Source: Acidovorax kalamii
GTDB taxonomy: Bacteria; Pseudomonadota; Gammaproteobacteria; Burkholderiales; Burkholderiaceae_C
Assembly (NCBI RefSeq): GCF_002245625.1
Contig: NZ_NOIG01000013.1
Span: 124,001-188,000, forward strand
Direction: 5' to 3'
Length of the DNA stretch: 64,000 nt
This document shows positions 27,433-37,183 of this stretch, in pieces. Below the pieces are notes generated by a model that made no database searches, was not told the origin of the DNA, and saw nothing but the letters and a program-made list of their open reading frames with translations. The position numbers and the translations under genes were made by a program. Every line of letters starts with the position of its first letter. Within the stretch, counting starts at the first letter, position 1.

Positions 27433-28512
27433 TCAGAAAACGTGTTTGATGCCTGCTGAGGCGCCTGACCCGTTGGCTTTGAATCCTGCGCCCTGGTATC
27501 CGTTCTTCCACCGGGTGTGGTCCAACTCGATGTAGGCCAGCGTGCGTCTGGAGATCTTGTACTCGAGGAATGCGATGAGGCGATCGAAGCCATCCTCTGG
27601 TGAGCCGCTGCGATTGCGTTCAACGCGGTAGTAGGCTGCTACAAGATCCAGATTTCCGGTCAATGGCGTCGTGCCGCCAATTCCCAAAGTCTTGTTTCTG
27701 GTTGACGCGGTGGCGGTGGTTTGTGCCTCGTGACTGCCATAGGTGATTGAGAGCTTCGCTTTACCAAACATTGCACCGACACCACCAACGTAGCCTTTCA
27801 GAGTAAGGCCATTGACGTTCTTGAACTCTGTGTAAGCCGCGGCCGCGTTGTAGCCACCGGATTGGAAGCCTGCTCCGACTCCTGACGAGGACAGCTTTGA
27901 TTCGCTTGCGCTTTGTTCGCCCAAGGCGTGCATAGCGCGAAGGCTGAAATCGCCATATCTGCCCACGTACTTAAGCGCGTTGTCGAGGCGATAGGCACCA
28001 GTCGTCGCGCCAGCTGGCCCGTATTCTCCGGATAGGCGATGCGCGCTCAGAGCTGCTGTGCCGATGTTGGGATTGAATCCTGCGTATCGACTACCCAACG
28101 GATCCACCGCTGAGACCACGTCCGCCAACAAGGTCGTCTGCCGTCCTAGTGTGAGGGCTCCCCACTCGCCTTGCAATCCCACCCAAGAAGCGCGGTCAAA
28201 CTGCTTGGTGGAGTTAGCCATCGCTCCGGTGTCCACGTTGATACCGGACTCCAGATTGAAAATTGCCTTGAGCCCTCCGCCTATATCTTCCCTTCCTCTG
28301 AATCCCAGCCGGCTGGTTGTATTGATTCCACTATTCAGCGTAGTTGAAGAAGCTGCCGAGCCATTGTTAGCGCTATCGAGACCCTGTCCATAGCGAATGC
28401 CCGCGTCAACAACGCCGTAGATCGTGACGCCATCTTGGGCTTGGGCAATGTCAGAGCCCGCAGCAAGCGCGCCCACAATCACAGTCAGGCCAAGCCGTGG
28501 AAAAATTCCCAT
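27433..28512 (-). CDS. Gram-negative general porin (betaproteobacterial type)
   Basis: A 359-residue outer membrane porin with signal peptide (LGLTVIVGALAAGSDIAQAQ) and the start of the first beta strand GVTIYGVVDAGIRY. It contains typical porin blocks: SRLGFRGREDIGGGLKAIFNLE, RASWVGLQGEWGALTLGRQ and the C-terminal aromatic residue (KHVF). ATG 28512 has AAGGAG 7 nt upstream. Between an acylase and an IclR regulator it probably admits the pathway substrate. A palindrome matching one at iclR lies about 160 bp upstream. Confidence 0.93.
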   Translation of the reverse strand: MGIFPRLGLTVIVGALAAGSDIAQAQDGVTIYGVVDAGIRYGQGLDSANNGSAASSTTLNSGINTTSRLGFRGREDIGGGLKAIFNLESGINVDTGAMANSTKQFDRASWVGLQGEWGALTLGRQTTLLADVVSAVDPLGSRYAGFNPNIGTAALSAHRLSGEYGPAGATTGAYRLDNALKYVGRYGDFSLRAMHALGEQSASESKLSSSGVGAGFQSGGYNAAAAYTEFKNVNGLTLKGYVGGVGAMFGKAKLSITYGSHEAQTTATASTRNKTLGIGGTTPLTGNLDLVAAYYRVERNRSGSPEDGFDRLIAFLEYKISRRTLAYIELDHTRWKNGYQGAGFKANGSGASAGIKHVF

Positions 28513-28886
28513 GTGGAGTCTCCTTTGATTTTGCAGCGATCTCCAACGTCGGGTCCTGCGGCCGGACTTTGCAGCGGGCTTACACCGCGAACCAGAGACC
28601 GTTGATTTATGAACTGCCTCGCTGCCAGAAGAGTCTAGGGAGCAGTACAAAGAAAGGCATCCATTCCATTCCAAAGGATGGAACACTTGTGAAAAGGACC
28701 AGCGGCTGTAGCGCAGCCACACGTTTTGTTGAGGGCGCTGCAAGTAGCGGCCATCGCTCATTACGAGCAAAGATAGAGGCTCTAGGCTGGCTGAAAAATC
28801 CCACGGAATCCATTCCAACCCCGAGTAGATGTGTCACTTGCGCGCTCTTGATGAGAGGCGGCAAAGCACCAAGACGCTTCACAGGC
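28513..28886. other. Porin upstream region
   Basis: No gene is seen in these 374 bases between the porin start and the iclR stop. They hold the porin leader, an IclR-type palindrome (28669-28683) and a second short palindrome GGAATCCATTCC (28805-28816). Confidence 0.5.
28669..28683. promoter_or_regulatory. TTCCA-N5-TGGAA palindrome upstream of the porin
   Basis: TTCCAAAGGATGGAA has the same arms and spacer as TTCCAACCAGTGGAA at the iclR start. IclR-family regulators bind short palindromes of about 15 bp, so co-regulation of porin and iclR is inferred. Confidence 0.5.
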
Positions 28887-29708
28887 TCAATCGAGGCGTC
28901 GGACGGCCTCTGTGATCTTCCCGGCGAGCGCTTTGAGCGGCGCGCTCAGTTCCTCTTCGATCTCGGACGCACTTTGCTGGGTGGTGACACTCATGTTGAG
29001 GACGTAGATGGCACTGCCGGGAGTGACGATGGGAATCGCTAGAGCCACCACCTCGGGTTGCCAGGAAGCAGTGCAGTACCCCTTCTTCCCGAACAGTTGC
29101 ACCGCAGTGAGGATCTCCTCGCGCAAGGTCCTCCAGCCTGTTAGGCGCTGTTGACCCAGCCTCGTCATCAGCTCCCGACGCTGAGATTCGGAGAGCGCGC
29201 AAAGATAGGCGCGTCCCAATGATGTCAGTTCGATAGGCACCCGCTGGCCTGCTACCACGCTGCGAAGCGAAACTTTCCGGTTGTAGCGTATGGACTCGAG
29301 ATAGACCATCTCCTCTCGGTCTGCAACAGCTAGCCCCACATTGACGCGGAGCTTCTCCGCTGCAGTACGCATCAGTGGGGCCGCTATCTGCAGCACGGGC
29401 GACCCTGATCGCATTGCGTGCGCAAAGCTCAGCACTGGGGCTGCAAGCCGGTACGCACGACGCGGTCCGTCATGTTCCAGCAGACCACATTGAACCAAGG
29501 TCTGCGCCAGCCTGCTGACGGTTGCCCGGGACAGGCCAGTGCGCTCTGCAAGTTCCCCATTTCCCAGAAGGTCTGCCCCTGGCCGAAACGCGCGGAGTAT
29601 CTCCACGCCGCGCTCTAGTGACCGATTCAGCGTGGGTTCCTCATGGTTCTTGCGTCTCACAGCAACGCGGGAAGAGGGATTCGTGACGGAGCTCATTACG
29701 GCATTCAT
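28887..29708 (-). CDS. IclR-family transcriptional regulator
   Basis: A 273-residue regulator with an N-terminal winged helix (SLERGVEILRAF, GELAERTGLSRATVSRLAQTL, about residues 30-75) and the IclR effector-binding GAF-like domain ending in PIVTPGSAIYVLNMSV. ATG 29708 is chosen; TTG 29714 and ATG 29696 are alternatives and none has a strong ribosome site. It diverges from the eight-gene catabolic operon and lies upstream of the porin, so it probably controls both. A matching palindrome overlaps its start. Confidence 0.9.
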   Translation of the reverse strand: MNAVMSSVTNPSSRVAVRRKNHEEPTLNRSLERGVEILRAFRPGADLLGNGELAERTGLSRATVSRLAQTLVQCGLLEHDGPRRAYRLAAPVLSFAHAMRSGSPVLQIAAPLMRTAAEKLRVNVGLAVADREEMVYLESIRYNRKVSLRSVVAGQRVPIELTSLGRAYLCALSESQRRELMTRLGQQRLTGWRTLREEILTAVQLFGKKGYCTASWQPEVVALAIPIVTPGSAIYVLNMSVTTQQSASEIEEELSAPLKALAGKITEAVRRLD

Positions 29709-29723
29709 TTCCAACCAGTGGAA
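29709..29723. promoter_or_regulatory. TTCCA-N5-TGGAA palindrome at the iclR start
   Basis: TTCCAACCAGTGGAA directly abuts the iclR start codon, in the gap between iclR and the divergent operon. Its arms and spacing equal those of the site upstream of the porin. Confidence 0.5.
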
Positions 29724-29844
29724 TAGCGGGGATGCACCGGGAAAGTCATTCTCTTAATCTAACCCCGTGAGTGAGGCGGCCGATCATGCCGCTCCTTGAG
29801 GTCACTTGCGGTTAGTCAAATCCCTAATAAATGGAGACAAAGAA

Positions 29845-30843
29845 GTGCACAAATCCTTGCTATCAGCGCGTTCGCGCATCGCCTTGGTCATTGCGATTGC
29901 AGCAGCCTCTATCGGTCTGCATAACGCCCCCGCCCATGCTGCATTCCCAGACAAACCTGTTCGCATCATCGTTCCTTTCGCGCCTGGCGGCGGAACGGAT
30001 CTGGTCGCTCGATCCATGACGGTGGTCATGGGGCAAGAGCTCGGCCAGCCCGTGATCATTGACAACAAGCCAGGCGCAGGGACCCTGATCGGGACCGATG
30101 CCGCTGCGAAGAGCGCGCCAGACGGATACACAATGGTCATGGCCACCGTCGCGCATGTGGTGAATCCCAGCATTCAGCCCAAGCTGCCTTACAACCACGA
30201 CAAGGACTTCGTCCCGGTGATGCTCGTAGGTGTATCGCCCAACGTACTGGTCGTGCGCGCCAGCAGTCCCTACAAGTCTGTCAAAGACATCATCGCAGCT
30301 GCCAAGGCAAACCCCGGAAAACTCTCGTTTGCCTCGCAAGGTGCTGGAACCTCCGCGCATCTTGCTGGTGAACTTTTCAAGAACCTTACCGGTGCCAACC
30401 TGATTCACATCCCCTATCGCGGCGCTGGGCCTGCCCTGACCGATTTGCTGGGAGGACAGGTCGATGTGATGTTCGCAACTGCGGCTGCCGTCGGAAGCAT
30501 GATCGAGAGCGGCAAGCTGCGCGCACTCGCCGTGACGACCGCCACCCGATCAAGCTCGCATGTTCTTTCCAAGGTACCCACGGTCGCAGAAAGCGGCGTG
30601 CCCGGCTACGTTGCCGATAGTTGGTACGGCCTTTTTGCTCCCGCAGGCACGCCCGCTGATGTGATCGAGAAGCTCAACGCAGCCGCCAAAAAGGCTGTCT
30701 TCACGGAAGCCTTCCGCAAGAAGATGGAAGCCGAAGGACTCGTCGTCAAGGGCGGTTCTCCGCAGGATTTTGGCGCCTATGCCAAGGGTGAAGAAGCCCG
30801 CTGGCGCAAGGTTGTCAAGGACAACAACATCACCAACGACTAG
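29845..30843 (+). CDS. Bug/TctC-family periplasmic binding protein, first gene of the CoA operon
   Basis: The 332-residue protein starts at GTG 29845, which has GGAG 8 nt upstream; a TTG at 29806 has none. It has a signal peptide (IALVIAIAAASIG...AHA) and the Bug motifs FAPGGGTDLVARS, DNKPGAGTLIG and HIPYRGAGPALTDLLGGQV. It opens an operon of CoA-pathway genes, so its ligand is probably the carboxylic acid that the pathway activates. No TctAB pair is near. Confidence 0.93.
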   Translation: MHKSLLSARSRIALVIAIAAASIGLHNAPAHAAFPDKPVRIIVPFAPGGGTDLVARSMTVVMGQELGQPVIIDNKPGAGTLIGTDAAAKSAPDGYTMVMATVAHVVNPSIQPKLPYNHDKDFVPVMLVGVSPNVLVVRASSPYKSVKDIIAAAKANPGKLSFASQGAGTSAHLAGELFKNLTGANLIHIPYRGAGPALTDLLGGQVDVMFATAAAVGSMIESGKLRALAVTTATRSSSHVLSKVPTVAESGVPGYVADSWYGLFAPAGTPADVIEKLNAAAKKAVFTEAFRKKMEAEGLVVKGGSPQDFGAYAKGEEARWRKVVKDNNITND

Positions 30844-30860
30844 CCCTTCGAAAGCTGAAA

Positions 30861-31661
30861 ATGACCATAGAGCTCATTGAACTGACCGTCACCAATGGCA
30901 TCGCGACACTCACACTGAATCGCCCAGAAAAACGCAACGCCATGAGCGACGACATGCGCACCGAGTTCATCGCGGCGCTGGAGCACGTCAGCGCGAACAA
31001 ATCGATACGCGCGCTGGTGCTCACTGGCAATGGAAAGGGCTTCTGCGCCGGTGGAGATATCTCCGGCATGGAGCGCCGAATGAAAGCGCCTGCTGGGGAA
31101 ATTGCCTTCAACGGCTGGCACCGCCAGCAGCGCGTGCACCACACGCAGACCCTGCTGCACACGATGCCCAAACCCACGATCGCCGCCGTCAACGGCGCAG
31201 CGTCTGGTCTGGGTGCTGACACGGCACTCGCGTGCGACTTCATCATCGCCAATGAATGGGCCAACTTCTCCTGGTCTTACATCCACCGCGGCATCATCCC
31301 TGATGGGGGCGGCATGTACTTCCTGCCCCGCCGTGTGGGACTCCCCAAGGCCAAGGAGTTGATCTTCACTGGTCGCAAAGTAGATGTGAACGAGGCACTG
31401 GCCATGGGTATCGTGGACCGCAAGACCTCTGCAGATACGCTGGTGGCGGACGCGCAGGCATGGGCGGCCGAACTCAGCAAGGGATCTGCTACTGCGCTCG
31501 CGCTGGGCAAGACGATTCTGGACCAGACGTTCGAGATGTCGGCCCAGCAGGTGTTCGCCCAAGGCAGTCAGGCCCAAGGCATCTGCTACACGAGTACAGA
31601 GCACCGCGATTCGGTCATGGCCTTTCTGGCCAAAGCTTCGGCAACTGCCAGCAAAGAGTGA
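30861..31661 (+). CDS. Enoyl-CoA hydratase/isomerase, PaaG-like isomerase type
   Basis: This 266-residue crotonase-fold enzyme has the CoA/oxyanion motifs FCAGGDISGM and NGAASGLGADTALACDF. In place of the hydratase glutamate (PE-hI-x-h-G) it has SYIHRGIIPDGGGMYFLPR, with Tyr at that point and Asp in the IPDGGG turn. That Asp is the catalytic residue of PaaG and enoyl-CoA isomerases, so a double-bond isomerase is more likely than a hydratase. It follows the Bug gene by 17 bp and precedes the synthetase by 5 bp. Confidence 0.87.
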   Translation: MTIELIELTVTNGIATLTLNRPEKRNAMSDDMRTEFIAALEHVSANKSIRALVLTGNGKGFCAGGDISGMERRMKAPAGEIAFNGWHRQQRVHHTQTLLHTMPKPTIAAVNGAASGLGADTALACDFIIANEWANFSWSYIHRGIIPDGGGMYFLPRRVGLPKAKELIFTGRKVDVNEALAMGIVDRKTSADTLVADAQAWAAELSKGSATALALGKTILDQTFEMSAQQVFAQGSQAQGICYTSTEHRDSVMAFLAKASATASKE

Positions 31662-31666
31662 TTCCC

Positions 31667-33751
31667 ATGAACGCCATCTCCCGCCTTCTCCAGCCACGCA
31701 GTGTGGCCATCATTGGCGCATCTGCCGATGCCTCAAAAACCGCCGGTCGCCCTGTTTCCTATCTGCTCAAGCACGGCTTTGCCGGTGACATTTACCCGGT
31801 CAATCCCAAGGTGGATCGCATCGGTGATTTGGTGTGCTACCCGGACATCGCTTCGCTGCCTGCAGTGCCGGACGTCGGTATTGTCTTGTTGGGGGCAGAG
31901 CGCGCACACCTCGCTGTGCGGGATCTCGCAGCCCGGGGCTGTGCTGCAGCCATCGTGCTGGCCAGCGGCTATACCGAGACTGGAGAGGACGGAGCACGTC
32001 GGCAAAAGCAACTCATTGAGGCTGCTGGCGACATGCGCATTCTGGGGCCCAACACCATCGGCCTCGTCAACCTCACTGACAACATCGTTTTGTCGGCCAC
32101 AGGTGCGCTGGAGATGGAGCATTTCCCTGTCGGTGGAATTGGCGTCGTTTCGCAGAGTGGTGGAATTTTGGGGGCACTACTATCGCGAGCAGCGGCGCGT
32201 GGTGTGGGCTTGTCCAAACTGATCTCCACCAGCAATGAGGTGGATCTGGAGCTGGCCGATTTCATCGACCACCTGGCCGATGATGAGGCCACCAAGGTGA
32301 TTGCGCTGTATGTGGAAACCGTGCGCGACCCCGCCAAGTTCCGCAGCGCCTGCCTCAAGGCCGCGCGCGCTGGCAAGCCTGTGGTGGCGTTCAAGATCGG
32401 GCGCTCTGAAGCGGGCGCAAAAGCGGCTGTGTCGCACACTGGAGCGCTGGCTGGTGCAGACCGCATGTATGACGCGCTGTTCAAGCAGGTGGGCGTGATC
32501 CGCGCGCAAACTTTCGCTGACTTGTTGGACATTCCCGCCGCTCTGGCTACCGGCCGCAAGCTGCACGGTAAGCGCGTCGCCATCTTGACCTCCACCGGAG
32601 GTGCAGGAACGCTGGTGTCCGATGATCTGGGCATGGCTGGTTTTGACACCCCCGCGCCTGATGCAGCCACAGCCGAGGCGTTGCGCGCACTGCAGACTGG
32701 CGACCATGCCGTGCTGGACCGCAACCCCATCGACGTGACGCTGGCAGGTTTGAAGCCCGACCTGCTGCGCGGAGCCATCAATGTGCTGCTCAAGAGTCCT
32801 AGCTATGACGCACTCACCATAATCGTGGGCTCCTCCAGCCTTGCCATGCCGGAGCTGCTGGCTGGCGCCATCCAGGACTGTCTGCCTAACTCTGACAAAC
32901 CAGTGATCGCCTACGTCAGCCCCCATGCACCAGAGGTGGGTGCACTGTTGACGCAGCGCGGAGTGCCTGCGTTCGCGGCGGCTGAGAGTTGCACGGCTGC
33001 ACTGCGCGCAATGTTCCAGGCGACTGAGCTGAAACCCCAGGTCGATTCCAGCGCGCCTGCTGCAGTGGTGTCGGTAGACGGCTTGCCAGCAGGTTCCCTG
33101 GACGAATACCAAGCCAAGCAACTTTTCACGCGCTTTGGTGTGCCGTGCGCGAGCGAACGCATCGTTCACTCCCCTGCGGAGGCCGAGGCTGCAGCACGGG
33201 AGATGGGCAGTCGCGTGGTGCTGAAGATTCTCTCGTCCGAGATCACGCACAAGAGCGACGTGGGGGGCGTGGCCGTCAACTTGTCGGCAGAGACCATTGG
33301 TGCGCGCCTTACTGCAATGGGGTCTGAAGTGGAGGCCAAGGCGGGTGTGCTTCCCAAGCGATTTCTCGTTCAGGAGATGGTGGGTGGCGGCACAGAGCTG
33401 ATTCTTGGCATGCACCGCGACGCACTGGGCACCGCCATTCTGCTAGGCATGGGGGGTGTCACGGCCGAGCTGTTCAAGGACACGACCATGCGTCTGCTCC
33501 CACCTACCGGTGGGTTGTCGCGGGCCGATGCGCTGGCCATGGCGCAGGAGCTTAAGACCTGGCCGCTGCTGGACGGCTTCCGTGGTCGCCCCCTGGCCGA
33601 CGTTGACGCACTGGTCACCACCATCGTTGCTTTCTCGCAAATGGCGGCCCAGCTCGGCGAACGTTTGGTCGAGGCCGAAATCAACCCGGTGTTCGTGTTG
33701 CCCAAAGGCCAAGGCGTTCGTGCTGCCGACGGTGTCGTGGTGCTCGCCTGA
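31667..33751 (+). CDS. NDP-forming acyl-CoA synthetase (fused alpha-beta)
   Basis: The 694-residue enzyme has an N-terminal CoA-binding Rossmann domain (RSVAIIGASADASKTAGRPV), ligase domains with the phosphohistidine segment AVSHTGALAGADRMYDAL (about residue 265), and a C-terminal ATP-grasp domain (VLKILSSEITHKSDVGGV, about 515-535; MVGGGTELILGMHRD). Such enzymes join an acid to CoA using ATP with release of ADP and phosphate, in contrast to the AMP-forming ligases usual in aromatic degradation. The stop overlaps the next start (TGATG), so translation is coupled. An in-frame start at 31460 lies inside the previous gene. Confidence 0.9.
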   Translation: MNAISRLLQPRSVAIIGASADASKTAGRPVSYLLKHGFAGDIYPVNPKVDRIGDLVCYPDIASLPAVPDVGIVLLGAERAHLAVRDLAARGCAAAIVLASGYTETGEDGARRQKQLIEAAGDMRILGPNTIGLVNLTDNIVLSATGALEMEHFPVGGIGVVSQSGGILGALLSRAAARGVGLSKLISTSNEVDLELADFIDHLADDEATKVIALYVETVRDPAKFRSACLKAARAGKPVVAFKIGRSEAGAKAAVSHTGALAGADRMYDALFKQVGVIRAQTFADLLDIPAALATGRKLHGKRVAILTSTGGAGTLVSDDLGMAGFDTPAPDAATAEALRALQTGDHAVLDRNPIDVTLAGLKPDLLRGAINVLLKSPSYDALTIIVGSSSLAMPELLAGAIQDCLPNSDKPVIAYVSPHAPEVGALLTQRGVPAFAAAESCTAALRAMFQATELKPQVDSSAPAAVVSVDGLPAGSLDEYQAKQLFTRFGVPCASERIVHSPAEAEAAAREMGSRVVLKILSSEITHKSDVGGVAVNLSAETIGARLTAMGSEVEAKAGVLPKRFLVQEMVGGGTELILGMHRDALGTAILLGMGGVTAELFKDTTMRLLPPTGGLSRADALAMAQELKTWPLLDGFRGRPLADVDALVTTIVAFSQMAAQLGERLVEAEINPVFVLPKGQGVRAADGVVVLA

Positions 33752-35814
33752 TGACTGCCAATGCAAGAGCTCAGGTACGGCTGGAGCGTGACGGCGACGT
33801 GGCTGTCATTTGGATCGACAACCCGCCGATCAATGCAGGCTCTGCCGCAGTGCGTGCTGGATTGTTGAACGCCATTGATGAGGTGGCTCGCGACGAGCGC
33901 ATTGTGGCTGCAGTGCTGATCGGGGCGGGCACCACCTTCATCGCGGGATCGGACATCCGCGAGTTTGGGCAACCGCTTGCAGAGCCGCAGTTGCCCATGG
34001 TGATTGCTGCCATAGAAGCCTGCCCCAAGCCCTTTGTGGCAGCTCTCCATGGCGCGGCGCTGGGCGGCGGCTTCGAGCTTGCGTTGGGCTGTGACGCGCG
34101 CATCGCTGCTCCCGAGACAGTGGTGGGTCTGCCTGAGGTCACGCTGGGGATTATTCCTGGAGCTGGAGGCACTCAGCGGTTACCGCGGCTTGTCGGTGTG
34201 CCACGCGCGCTGGCCATGATCTGCAGCGGTGAGCGCGTGAAGGGGGCCGCAGCGCTTGCTGCTAGCCTTGTCGACCAGATCGCTGAAGGAAATCTGTGTA
34301 ATGCGGCCGTGGCGCATGCGCGAAGCCTGGCGGGGCGCAAGCATCGGTTGCGTGAACTTTCAGTCCTAGCAGGCGAACCCCAGGCCGTGGCCGATGCAGT
34401 AGCGGCTGCGCTGAAGGCTGGTAAAAATCGCCCGGCTGTGGTGGCGGCGATTGACGCCATCAAGGCATCGGCCTTGCAAGACTTCGACACTGCGCTGGCC
34501 GGTGAACGCGCGGCCTTCCAGCAGCTGCGTACCTCGCGAGAGGCTTCGGCTCTGCGCCACCAGTTCTTTGCAGAGCGCGAAAGTGCCAAGCACCCGGAGC
34601 TGCTGGGCGCGGCAACCCGCACGGTGCAGACCATCGCTGTGATCGGCGCAGGCACCATGGGAACGGGTATCGCGATCGCTGCGTTGGACGCAGGCTATGG
34701 GGTGCTGCTGCTGGAGCAGGATGGTGGCGCGCTGGATCGCGGTGGCTCACGCATCCGCGAGCACTACGCCGCCCGCGTGAGCGCCAGAAAGATGGCAACC
34801 GACGTTGCACAGTCGCGCCAGGAGAGTTTGCGCACCAGTCTGCAATGGAATGACATCGCCGAGGCCGATCTGGTGATAGAGGCTGTGTTCGAAGACCTGG
34901 ATGTCAAGCGCGAGGTGTTCGCGCGCATCGACGGCCTAGCCCGCCCCGGCGCTGTGCTGGCGAGCAACACGTCCTATCTGGATCTGGACGCCATCGCTGC
35001 CGCTACATCGCGTCCGCAAGACGTGATAGGTCTGCATTTTTTCAGCCCAGCCAATGTCATGCGCTTGATGGAGGTGGTGCGCGGCCAGGCTACCGCGCCC
35101 GATGCGCTGGCTACAGGTTTGGCAGTGGCCAAGAAGCTTGGAAAACTGCCGCTGCTGACGGGGAATGCCTTCGGTTTCGTCGGCAACCGGCTGTACGCAG
35201 CCTACCGTCGCCAATGCGAGTTTTTGGTCGAGGAGGGTGCGTGGCCTGAGCAAGTCGATGCGGCGCTGCAGCACTTCGGTTTTTCGATGGGGCCTTTTGC
35301 TGTGGCCGACCTTTCAGGGCTGGATATTGCCTGGCGCATGCGCCAGGCCCAGGCTGCAACGCGCGACCCTGCAGCGCGCTATGTGCACGTCGCCGATCGG
35401 CTGTGCGAAGCTGGTCGCCTAGGGCGCAAGACCGGCGCAGGCTACTACCGCTATGCAGAGGGCAACAAGCCCATGGTGGATGAGGCCGTACATGCATTGA
35501 TCGAGCAAGCACGTGCGGAAAAGGGCATCACGCCGCGCATCATCTCCGATGAAGAGATCGTGCGCCGGGTCTTGCTAGCGCTGGCCAATGAGGCTGCTCT
35601 GCTGCTGGCCGAAGGCGTGGCCTCTCATGCCACGGATGTGGACCTCGCCCTGGTCAACGGCTACGGATTTCCGCGTTGGGAAGGCGGCGTGGTGTTCTGG
35701 GCCCGCGAGCGCGGCGAGACTGCACTGAGCGCTGACTTCGCGTGGCTCGCCGAGATCAGCGGCCCTGGATCAAGGATCGGTGACCCACGCCCTTTACTCG
35801 CCAGCTCACGCTGA
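33751..35814 (+). CDS. Bifunctional enoyl-CoA hydratase / 3-hydroxyacyl-CoA dehydrogenase (FadJ/FadB-type)
   Basis: A 687-residue fusion. Residues about 10-190 form a crotonase domain with an intact hydratase signature (HGAALGGGFELALGCDARI and LPEVTLGIIPGAGGTQRL, catalytic Glu). Residues about 290-690 form the NAD-dependent 3-hydroxyacyl-CoA dehydrogenase: VIGAGTMGTGIAIAALDAGY and the His-containing GLHFFSPANVMRLMEVV. It hydrates an enoyl-CoA and oxidises the 3-hydroxyacyl-CoA, the equivalent of PaaF plus PaaH. It overlaps the synthetase gene by one base and precedes the thiolase. Confidence 0.93.
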   Translation: MTANARAQVRLERDGDVAVIWIDNPPINAGSAAVRAGLLNAIDEVARDERIVAAVLIGAGTTFIAGSDIREFGQPLAEPQLPMVIAAIEACPKPFVAALHGAALGGGFELALGCDARIAAPETVVGLPEVTLGIIPGAGGTQRLPRLVGVPRALAMICSGERVKGAAALAASLVDQIAEGNLCNAAVAHARSLAGRKHRLRELSVLAGEPQAVADAVAAALKAGKNRPAVVAAIDAIKASALQDFDTALAGERAAFQQLRTSREASALRHQFFAERESAKHPELLGAATRTVQTIAVIGAGTMGTGIAIAALDAGYGVLLLEQDGGALDRGGSRIREHYAARVSARKMATDVAQSRQESLRTSLQWNDIAEADLVIEAVFEDLDVKREVFARIDGLARPGAVLASNTSYLDLDAIAAATSRPQDVIGLHFFSPANVMRLMEVVRGQATAPDALATGLAVAKKLGKLPLLTGNAFGFVGNRLYAAYRRQCEFLVEEGAWPEQVDAALQHFGFSMGPFAVADLSGLDIAWRMRQAQAATRDPAARYVHVADRLCEAGRLGRKTGAGYYRYAEGNKPMVDEAVHALIEQARAEKGITPRIISDEEIVRRVLLALANEAALLLAEGVASHATDVDLALVNGYGFPRWEGGVVFWARERGETALSADFAWLAEISGPGSRIGDPRPLLASSR

Positions 35815-35878
35815 TGAGACAAGCCGTTCGCCATGTCCTCGATTGAACCTTGCTGTGCATCATCAACCTGGAGTCACG

Positions 35879-37084
35879 ATGACCCGACATGCCTTCATCT
35901 GCGACGCTGTTCGCACCCCCTTCGGACGCTATGGCGGTAGCCTGTCATCCATGCGCGCCGACGACCTGGGCGCCGTACCCCTTCAGGCCTTGATGGCGCG
36001 CCATCCAAACCTGGATTGGGAGGCCGTGGCCGATATCGTCTACGGTTGCGCCAACCAGGCTGGAGAAGACAACCGCAACGTAGCCCGCATGTCCGCCCTG
36101 CTGGCGGGATTTCCCGTGGGCCTGCCCGGCAGCACGGTCAACCGGTTGTGCGGCTCGGGGCTGGATGCACTGGGCACAGCCGCAAGGGCCATCAAATCTG
36201 GAGAGGCCAGCCTGATGTTGGCGGGGGGCGTGGAAAGCATGAGCCGTGCGCCCTTCGTGATGGGCAAGGCCGAGAGTGCGTTCTCGCGCGCGGCGAAGAT
36301 TGAGGACACCACGATCGGCTGGCGCTTGGTCAACCCTAAGATGAGGGCCTTGCACGGCGCGGACAGCATGCCCGAGACGGCCGAGAACGTGGCAACGGAT
36401 TTCAAGATATCGCGCGAAGACCAGGACCGCATGGCATTGGCCTCACAGCGCAATGCGGTCGCTGCGCAGCAACGCGGCTTCTTTGATGCCGAGATCGTAC
36501 CGGTCACGGTGCCGCAAAAGAAAGGCGACGTGCTGGTGGTCACACGCGACGAACACCCGCGCGAGACGAGCCTGGAAGCGCTGAGCCGTCTCAAGGGCGT
36601 GGTGCGGCCCGATGGCACGGTGACCGCCGGCAACGCCTCGGGCGTGAATGACGGAGCCTGCGCATTGTTGCTCGCCGACGAGCACGGAGCCGCACGGCAT
36701 GGGCTTACACCGCGCGCCCGTGTTGTTGCCATGGCCACGGCCGGTGTGGCGCCACGCATCATGGGCATGGGCCCCGCACCTGCCACACGCAAGGTTCTGG
36801 AGCTGGCTGGATTGACCCTGGCACAGCTCGACGTGATTGAACTGAACGAAGCCTTTGCGGCGCAAGGGCTCGCAGTTCTGCGCGATCTGGGCTTGGAGGA
36901 CGATGACCCACGCGTGAATCCGAACGGGGGCGCCATTGCCCTGGGGCATCCGCTGGGGGCTTCTGGCGCCCGATTGGCCACTACTGCCGTCAACCAGCTT
37001 CTCGACACGGGCGGCCGGTACGCGCTTTGCACGATGTGCATTGGAGTGGGGCAGGGCATCGCGCTGATCTTGGAGAGAGTGTGA
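35879..37084 (+). CDS. Acyl-CoA thiolase, 3-oxoadipyl-CoA thiolase (PcaF/PaaJ)-like
   Basis: The 401-residue thiolase starts at ATG 35879 (GGAG 8 nt upstream). Catalytic residues are in place: Cys in RLCGSGLDALG (about residue 91), His in NPNGGAIALGHPLGASGAR (about 360) and Cys in TMCIGVGQG (about 390). The N-terminus FICDAVRTPFGRYGGSLSSM is closest to PcaF/PaaJ-type thiolases, which split 3-oxoadipyl-CoA or 3-oxo-dehydrosuberyl-CoA to acetyl-CoA plus a shorter diacid-CoA. It would finish the operon's beta-oxidation-like route. Confidence 0.92.
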   Translation: MTRHAFICDAVRTPFGRYGGSLSSMRADDLGAVPLQALMARHPNLDWEAVADIVYGCANQAGEDNRNVARMSALLAGFPVGLPGSTVNRLCGSGLDALGTAARAIKSGEASLMLAGGVESMSRAPFVMGKAESAFSRAAKIEDTTIGWRLVNPKMRALHGADSMPETAENVATDFKISREDQDRMALASQRNAVAAQQRGFFDAEIVPVTVPQKKGDVLVVTRDEHPRETSLEALSRLKGVVRPDGTVTAGNASGVNDGACALLLADEHGAARHGLTPRARVVAMATAGVAPRIMGMGPAPATRKVLELAGLTLAQLDVIELNEAFAAQGLAVLRDLGLEDDDPRVNPNGGAIALGHPLGASGARLATTAVNQLLDTGGRYALCTMCIGVGQGIALILERV

Positions 37085-37183
37085 GCCTCCCCTGAGCCTG
37101 ACGCGCGCAGGAGGCTATGACAGCCTTCAGACGATGCTCTTGGGCACAACCTTCATCGCGCAAGACAAGAACAAGGAGACAAG

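Noticed and set aside
30861..31661. Standard enoyl-CoA hydratase (crotonase) assignment
   Set aside because: The hydratase glutamate is replaced and an isomerase-type Asp is present, so the isomerase call was preferred.
32180..33415. Long open frame antisense to the acyl-CoA synthetase
   Set aside because: The sense strand encodes a complete enzyme with tight operon spacing; the antisense product is Gln/His/Arg-rich noise.
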